From assembly GCF_013364195.1 (NCBI RefSeq), contig NZ_CP054918.1, positions 2,841,001-2,905,000 on the forward strand: DNA of 64,000 nt. The letters run 5' to 3'. The notes under the pieces were generated by a model. It had not been told where the DNA came from. It saw only the letters and a program-made list of their open reading frames with translations, and made no database searches. The stretch is from Streptomyces sp. NA04227 (lineage in GTDB: Bacteria; Actinomycetota; Actinomycetes; Streptomycetales; Streptomycetaceae). The position numbers and the translations under genes are program-made. This document shows positions 57,318-64,000 of the stretch, in pieces (the first letter of the stretch is position 1; each line of letters begins with the position of its first letter).

Positions 57318-59165
57318 TCAGTTGCCGTAGGCGAGGATCAGCTTTCCCTCGTCCTTGGTGGCGGTGCTGCGGGTGAGCCGCGTCGTGGAGATGTAGAAGC
57401 GCCCGTCCACGTAGTCGATCGCGCGGGAGTAGAAGCCGTTCTCGATCTCCGAGGTGCCCTCGGGGTTCTGCAGCAGCTTCTTCGGCGTGTGGCTGTTGCC
57501 GTCGGTCGGGATCGAGTAGACCGCGCCGCCGCCGTCGTAGGTCGGCTCCAGGTAGGCGATCAGGTTCTTGCCGTCCATCTTCATCGGCAGGATGCTGCTG
57601 TCGGCGGGCGCCTTGGTGCGCCACTTCTCCTTGCCGTTCTTCAGGTTGATCGCGACGATCTCGTTGGCGCCGCCCGTCGCGTCCGTCGGCAGGTAGAGCG
57701 TGTCGGCGTCGGAGGCCAGACCGGTGCAGCCGTCCAGGGAGCGGCTGAAGGAGAACATGCCGCACTCCGGTGCGAACGGGCCGTCGACGCTGACCTCACT
57801 CTGTACGTCGGCGCTGTTCGGCTTGAAGGTGGTGATGTTCCACTGCTTCTTTTCCTTGTTGGTCAGGTAGACCACGACCGGGTTCGTCGAGTAGACCTTG
57901 TCGACCGTCCAGCCCTTCGGGAAGGGCTTGCTCCACTTGGTCTTGCCCGACTTGGCGTCGATCTCCTCGATCTCCTCGTGCTCGTTGGGCCGGCTCGCGG
58001 CGCAGCCCATCGAGACCAGAACCCGCTCGCCGCCGGTGAAGGCGTTCGGGAAGCAGGTGCCCTCGTCCTTCTTTTTCTTCTCCCAGAGCTTGTCGCCCGA
58101 GGAGATGCTGTAACCGAGGCCGGACTGCGAGCGCCCGACGACCAGGGTGTCGCCGCTGATCGCCAGGTTCAGCTGGGAGGTGAAGTCGAACAGACCGCCC
58201 TCCTCGACCGGCTTGTGCCAGCCCTTCGCACCGGTGTTGAGGTCGATCACCTGGAGCTGGTTGCACTTCGGGGACTTGGTCTTGCCGTCCTCGTAGGCGA
58301 TCACGACCTTGCCGTCGTCCGTGGCCGTCTTGGTGGCCGCGCAGATCTTGGCGGGGAAGGCGAGCGTCTTCCAGCCCTCTCCTCCGTCGGCGACGTTGTA
58401 GGAGCGGACTTCCTTGTACACGGCCTTCACCGCGTACTTGTCCGTGATCCACATACCGGGGGCGTCGGCTCCGCTGCCGGGGGCCTTGGGCGCCTTCTTG
58501 TGCCAGAGGACCTTGGCCTCGCCGTCCTTGCGTCCGGCGTTGAGGTCCTCCTCCTCTTCCTCTTCTTCGCCGCCCTTGTTGGGGTCGACCGGAGCGGAGT
58601 GCGTGGGCACCGGCTCCTTGCTCTTCTTCGACTCGTCCTTCTTCTCGTCGTCGTCACCGCCGGCGACCGCGAAGACGACACCGCCCGCGACGAGCAGCGC
58701 GGCGACCGCCGCGGCGATCACGATGGCGGCCTTGCTCTTGAAGAAGCCGCCGCCGCCACCGCCCGGTCCGCCGGAGCCGGGCGCACCGAACCCCGGCTGC
58801 TGCGGGTAGCCGTAGCCCTGCTGCGGCTGGCCGTACGCGCCGGGCTGGCCGGGCTGGGTCGGCGCCCCGTAGACACCGGGCTGGGCGGGCTGCGTGGGCG
58901 CGCCGAAGGAACCGGGCTGCTGCGGCTGTCCGAAACCGCCCTGTTGACCGGGTTGCGGCTGCCCGTACCCGCCGGGCTGCGGCTGCCCGTACCCACCGGG
59001 CGCGGTCTGCGGGTAGCCGTAGCCGGGCTGGCCCGCGGGCGGCTGCCCGGGCGGACCAGCAGGCGGCGGACCCGCGGGCATCTGCGGCGGCTGACCGCCG
59101 CCCTGCTGAGGATCCTGTGGTGGTCCGAAGCCGCCGGAGGGCGGCTGGTTGGGCGGCTGAGTCAT
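57318..59165 (-). CDS. Membrane-anchored PQQ-like beta-propeller protein (copy 2)
   Basis: 615 residues from ATG ([11 protein letters not shown]), with GGGGGAA upstream. Same plan as the downstream paralogue: a Pro/Gln/Gly head with GYGYPQ and GAPTQP repeats (1-150), a membrane helix ([22 protein letters not shown]), a Lys/Glu/Asp-rich stalk (with an EEEEEED run), and a propeller ([41 protein letters not shown]). Conserved Cys residues in the external domain may form disulfides. Tandem duplication is likely. No secretion or enzyme system adjoins. Confidence 0.85.
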   Translation of the reverse strand: MTQPPNQPPSGGFGPPQDPQQGGGQPPQMPAGPPPAGPPGQPPAGQPGYGYPQTAPGGYGQPQPGGYGQPQPGQQGGFGQPQQPGSFGAPTQPAQPGVYGAPTQPGQPGAYGQPQQGYGYPQQPGFGAPGSGGPGGGGGGFFKSKAAIVIAAAVAALLVAGGVVFAVAGGDDDEKKDESKKSKEPVPTHSAPVDPNKGGEEEEEEEDLNAGRKDGEAKVLWHKKAPKAPGSGADAPGMWITDKYAVKAVYKEVRSYNVADGGEGWKTLAFPAKICAATKTATDDGKVVIAYEDGKTKSPKCNQLQVIDLNTGAKGWHKPVEEGGLFDFTSQLNLAISGDTLVVGRSQSGLGYSISSGDKLWEKKKKDEGTCFPNAFTGGERVLVSMGCAASRPNEHEEIEEIDAKSGKTKWSKPFPKGWTVDKVYSTNPVVVYLTNKEKKQWNITTFKPNSADVQSEVSVDGPFAPECGMFSFSRSLDGCTGLASDADTLYLPTDATGGANEIVAINLKNGKEKWRTKAPADSSILPMKMDGKNLIAYLEPTYDGGGAVYSIPTDGNSHTPKKLLQNPEGTSEIENGFYSRAIDYVDGRFYISTTRLTRSTATKDEGKLILAYGN

Positions 59166-59369
59166 CAGCGCTTCCCCCTTCACTGATTTTTCGGCACGCC
59201 AAGTCATGCTGTGGTCGTTTCTCGGTCGTCTTTCTATCACTCGTACGGGACAACGCCGGTAGCCGGTACGCCTCCTGTACCCAAGGGCGGACCGGCTTGT
59301 GATGTCACTGTTACGCGACCGCGGGCGTTCCGTGCCCCGTGCGATACGGGACCGTCACGGACCGTACGC

Positions 59370-61190
<1,821 letters not shown>

Positions 61191-61348
61191 CAGGACTCCT
61201 TTGCCGTTGTGCCCCGGCGCGGACGGTGCCGGTGGGTGCGGGGCGCCGGTCCCCGTAGCGGGGGCAGCTCAGCCTTCAACCCTAGAGGAGCCGCGGCCTG
61301 GGTACGGACCGCGGCCCGTGCGGCGGGGGCAGTGGAGCCCCGCCCCGG

Positions 61349-62242
61349 TCACAGAACCGTCGCTCCGGGTGCGGGCGAGGTGGCGACCCGTGCCGTGCGG
61401 CAGGTGCCGGAGGCGGTCAGGGCCTCGGCGATCCGGTGGGCCGCGGCGGCGTCCTCGGCGAGGAAAGCGGTGGTGGGTCCGGAGCCGGAGACCAGGGCGG
61501 CGAGCGCGCCCGCCGCGGTTCCGGCGGCGAGGGTGTCGGCGAGCGAGGGGAACAACGACAGCGCGGCGGGCTGGAGGTCGTTGCTCAGCGCGCCCGCGAG
61601 GGCGGCCCGGTCCCCGGCGGCCAGCGCCTTCAACAGGCCTTCGGAGGCGGCGGGTTGGGGGATCCTGCGCCCCTCGGCGAGACGGTCGAACTCGCGGTAG
61701 ACGGCCGGGGTGGACAGGCCGCCGTCGGCCACCGCGAAGACCCAGTCGAAGCCGCCGCCGACCGCCAGCTCGGTCAGCTGTTCGCCGCGGCCGATACCGA
61801 GCGCGGCCCCGCCGACCAGACTGAACGGCACATCGCTGCCCAACTCGGCGCAGATGTCCAGGAGTTCGGCGCGGGAGGCGCCGGTGCCCCAGAGGGTGTC
61901 GCAGGCGAGCAGCGCCCCGGCCGCGTCCGCACTGCCGCCCGCCATACCGCCCGCGACCGGGATGTCCTTGGCGATGTGCAGATGGACGGCGGCCTCGCGC
62001 CCATACCGCCCGGCCAGCGCGAGCGCCGCGCGTGCCGCCAAGTTGCCCTCGTCCAGCGGGACTTGCTCACTGCCGGGACCGTCGCAGGTGATCCTCAGCT
62101 CCGGCGCGGTGGTCGCGGTGACCTCGTCGTACAGGCCGACCGCGAGGAAGACGTTGGCGAGGTCGTGGAACCCGTCCGGGCGGGCGGCGCCCACCGCGAG
62201 CTGGACGTTGACCTTGGCCGGTACTCGTACCGTGACCTGCAT
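61349..62242 (-). CDS. ispE: 4-diphosphocytidyl-2-C-methyl-D-erythritol kinase
   Basis: 297 residues from ATG (MQVTVRVPAKVNVQLAVG). It phosphorylates CDP-ME in the MEP isoprenoid pathway. GHMP motifs: PAKVNVQL with Lys/Asn, the ATP loop PVAGGMAGGSADAAG and the C-terminal LVSGSGPTTAFL. An upstream GTG five codons earlier is possible. It follows ksgA by 103 bp, an order shared with other Actinobacteria (rpfB-ksgA-ispE). Confidence 0.96.
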   Translation of the reverse strand: MQVTVRVPAKVNVQLAVGAARPDGFHDLANVFLAVGLYDEVTATTAPELRITCDGPGSEQVPLDEGNLAARAALALAGRYGREAAVHLHIAKDIPVAGGMAGGSADAAGALLACDTLWGTGASRAELLDICAELGSDVPFSLVGGAALGIGRGEQLTELAVGGGFDWVFAVADGGLSTPAVYREFDRLAEGRRIPQPAASEGLLKALAAGDRAALAGALSNDLQPAALSLFPSLADTLAAGTAAGALAALVSGSGPTTAFLAEDAAAAHRIAEALTASGTCRTARVATSPAPGATVL

Positions 62243-62345
62243 CGGATCTGCTCCCACCCTCAACTGTGCGTTTTCCGGGGCCGGTTGACCTGCGCCTGAT
62301 CCCCGCCGCCGAGCAACCCGCCCCGGCGTTCCGCGCGGCACGGGC

Positions 62346-63206
62346 TCACGCCCGGGCCTCCGCGATCCGCGCGAACTCCTCCACCGTCAGCGACTCGCCG
62401 CGGGCCTGCGGCGAGACCCCCGCCGCGCGCAGTGCCTCCTCCGCGGCGGCGGCCGAGCCCGCCCAGCCCGCGAGCGCGGCGCGCAGGGTCTTGCGGCGCT
62501 GCGCGAAGGCGGCGTCGACCACGGCGAAGACCTGCTTCCTGCTGGCCCCGGTGACCGGCGGCGCCTCCCGCCGCACCAGGGAGACCAGACCGCTGTCCAC
62601 ATTCGGCGCGGGCCAGAACACATTGCGCCCGATCGCGCCCGCCCGGCGCACCTCGGCGTACCAGTTCGCCTTGACCGAGGGCACCCCGTACACCTTCGAG
62701 CCGGGCGGGGCGGCGAGCCGGTCCGCGACCTCGGCCTGGACCATCACCAGGGTGCGCTCGATGCTCGGAAAGGTCTCCAGCATGTGCAGCAGCACGGGGA
62801 CGGCGACGTTGTACGGGAGGTTGGCGACCAGCGCGGTCGGGGCGGGGCCGGGCAGTTCGGTGACATGCATGGCGTCGCTGTGCACCAGCGCGAAGCGGTC
62901 CGCGCGCTCGGGCAGCCGGGCGGCCACGGTGTCGGGCAGCGCGGCGGCGAGCACCTCGTCGATCTCCACGGCGGTGACCCGCTCGGCCACTTCGAGCAGG
63001 GCCAGGGTCAGCGAGCCGAGCCCCGGGCCGACCTCGACGACCACGTCCTCGGCGCCCACCTCGGCGGTACGCACGATGCGCCGCACCGTATTGGCGTCGA
63101 TGACGAAGTTCTGGCCGCGCTGCTTGGTCGGGCGTACACCGAGGGCGGAGGCCAGCTCGCGTACGTCGGCGGGCCCGAGCAGGGCGCCGGAATCAGTGGT
63201 GCTCAC
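62346..63206 (-). CDS. ksgA: 16S rRNA dimethyladenosine transferase (KsgA/RsmA)
   Basis: 286 residues from GTG ([18 protein letters not shown]). It methylates two adjacent adenosines at the 3' end of 16S rRNA. Motifs: [21 protein letters not shown] (motif I), AVEIDE, and the catalytic NLPYNVAVP (NxPY). A GTG two codons earlier is an alternative. Upstream lies a hexanucleotide repeat and the rpfB terminator. Confidence 0.97.
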   Translation of the reverse strand: MSTTDSGALLGPADVRELASALGVRPTKQRGQNFVIDANTVRRIVRTAEVGAEDVVVEVGPGLGSLTLALLEVAERVTAVEIDEVLAAALPDTVAARLPERADRFALVHSDAMHVTELPGPAPTALVANLPYNVAVPVLLHMLETFPSIERTLVMVQAEVADRLAAPPGSKVYGVPSVKANWYAEVRRAGAIGRNVFWPAPNVDSGLVSLVRREAPPVTGASRKQVFAVVDAAFAQRRKTLRAALAGWAGSAAAAEEALRAAGVSPQARGESLTVEEFARIAEARA

Positions 63207-63292
63207 GGGCACCAGGTTACGGGGGCGTGGGGGCGGGCTTGTCCCGGCGGCCGTTCCCGCTGCCGCTGCCACCGCCGCTTCCTCTGTCACCG

Positions 63293-63346
63293 CCGATGCC
63301 AATGCCCATGCCCATGCCGATGCCGATGCCGCTGCCGCTGCCGCTG
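63293..63346. repeat. Hexanucleotide repeat CC(G/A/C)(A/C)TG x9
   Basis: Nine hexamers in a row: CCGATG, CCAATG, CCCATG twice, CCGATG twice, CCGCTG three times. It lies between the ksgA start and the rpfB end. It reads open in several frames (Met-Pro or Gly-Ile/Met), but no gene there has a start signal or family likeness. Confidence 0.9.
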
Positions 63347-63355
63347 CCGCGACAA

Positions 63356-63393
63356 GCCCGGGTGCCGCCCCCTGCTGGGGACGACACCCGGGC
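63356..63393 (-). terminator. Terminator hairpin after rpfB
   Basis: GCCCGGGTG and CACCCGGGC form a 9-bp stem. An inner CCCC-TGCT-GGGG hairpin extends it. It starts 53 bases past the rpfB stop on the minus strand. Confidence 0.75.
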
Positions 63394-63446
63394 GGGGACA
63401 GCCGCGGCCGGGCCGGAGGCGCCCGGGGACGGAGTCCGAGGGAGAC

Positions 63447-64000
63447 CTACAACCGTGACCCGCACACGGGCCACGGCTGCGCGCCGCGCTGTGCGTAGAG
63501 CTGCTTGGCACGCGCCGTCTGCTCGGCCGGGGAGGCGTGCTGGGGCAGTCCCTTGCCGCCGAGGCTGCGCCAGGTCTGCACGTCGAACTGGTAGAGCCCG
63601 CCGTAGGTGCCGGAGGGGTCGACCGCCCCGGGCCGCCCGCCGGACTCGCACTGGGCGAGCGCCGCCCAGTTGAGACCGTCGGCCGAGCGCGGGATGTGCA
63701 CCGGGCTGCCGGGATTGGGCCGCACCGGTTGCCGGCCGACCACCGCCGCGGGCCGCTTCTTCGTACCGAAGCGCACCAGTTTGTCCCGTGGTTCGCGCAG
63801 GACCTCGGCGTCGATACGGCGCGGTTTCTGCCGTACGCCGTCGACGGTCCGCACCACGTAGGTGACCCGCTCGCGCCCCTTGCGGCCCTCGCGGTCGACG
63901 ATCTCGGTGCCCCGGAGCAGGCCGCCGTCCTTCTTCCGCCGCACGTCGAACGGCAGGTCCTGCTCGCGCGTCTCGGTGCCGGTGCGGATCCGGGTGACGG
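63447..64000 (-). CDS. rpfB: Resuscitation-promoting factor RpfB, C-terminal part (cut by window edge)
   Basis: The 184 visible residues end at CGSRL. The left part is a G5 domain (TRIRTGTETREQDLPFD..., REGRKGRERVTYVVRTVDG). The right part is the Rpf catalytic domain: LNWAALAQCESGGRP with the active-site Glu, DPSGTYGGLYQFDVQTW, ARAKQLYAQRGAQPWPVC with the Cys pair. Rpf proteins are secreted muralytic enzymes that wake dormant cells and aid spore germination. The N-terminal signal and any DUF348 repeats lie beyond the edge, as would a leader riboswitch. Confidence 0.95.
   Translation of the reverse strand, partial: VTRIRTGTETREQDLPFDVRRKKDGGLLRGTEIVDREGRKGRERVTYVVRTVDGVRQKPRRIDAEVLREPRDKLVRFGTKKRPAAVVGRQPVRPNPGSPVHIPRSADGLNWAALAQCESGGRPGAVDPSGTYGGLYQFDVQTWRSLGGKGLPQHASPAEQTARAKQLYAQRGAQPWPVCGSRL

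Noticed and set aside
63217..63446. Gly-Met/Gly-Ile repeat peptide gene before ksgA
   Set aside because: The open frame comes from the hexamer repeat. It has no start signal, overlaps the rpfB terminator, and looks like non-coding repeat DNA.

Overview
The window is a high-GC actinobacterial chromosome segment that reads as Streptomyces. The grounds are codon use, GTG starts, DUF397/XRE pairs, SUKH/deaminase genes, and an LCP protein, galTEK and an Rpf protein in one neighbourhood. Gene order fits, from memory, the central S. coelicolor region running from mfd to rpfB. It contains about 50 protein genes and one tRNA (Gln, anticodon TTG). I see no rRNA, CRISPR array, insertion sequence or prophage.

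Layout. 0-5 kb: the end of a TetR gene, a GNAT enzyme and mfd. 5-9.1 kb: a DnaA-box-like cluster, a Uma2-type nuclease, a methyltransferase, a small HicA-like gene pair and an XRE/DUF397 regulatory locus. 9.2-15.8 kb: a MacB-like ABC exporter, an MFS exporter and an LCP cell-wall ligase. 15.9-21.3 kb: a divergent deaminase/immunity cluster, with an Imm35-deaminase-SUKH-4 fusion plus a SUKH-1 protein facing a YwqJ-type deaminase plus a SUKH-3 protein. 21.4-24.1 kb: an orphan histidine kinase with a very long Ser/Ala linker, then an HTH protein with a LAGLIDADG-like look beside tRNA-Gln. 24.3-28.6 kb: the housekeeping block glmU-prs-rplY-pth. 28.7-41 kb: ppc, a fatty-acid desaturase with its TetR regulator, a second Uma2 gene, tam and a VOC protein, MarR, an SDR and a secreted carboxylesterase. 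41-48.4 kb: a response regulator with a split receiver, galTEK and, divergently, a sodium/solute symporter with a small membrane partner. 48.6-55 kb: an AhpD-like protein, a pseudo-receiver regulator, an MFS/AraC pair and a TetR/CocE-hydrolase pair. 55.2-59.2 kb: two tandem membrane-anchored PQQ-propeller proteins. 59.4-64 kb: an ABC-F protein, ispE, ksgA and the 3' part of rpfB.

How the parts relate. mfd, glmU-prs-rplY-pth and ispE-ksgA-rpfB lie together in other Actinobacteria such as Mycobacterium. Here they are spread over about 62 kb with accessory genes between them. The points most worth a second look are the deaminase/SUKH cluster with an 18-bp inverted repeat between its two arms, recurrent Thr-x-hydrophobic mini-motifs shared with a PQQ protein, three evenly spaced DnaA-type boxes upstream of mfd, low-complexity insertions inside two-component proteins, and several short tandem-repeat arrays, one of which overlaps the mfd stop codon.
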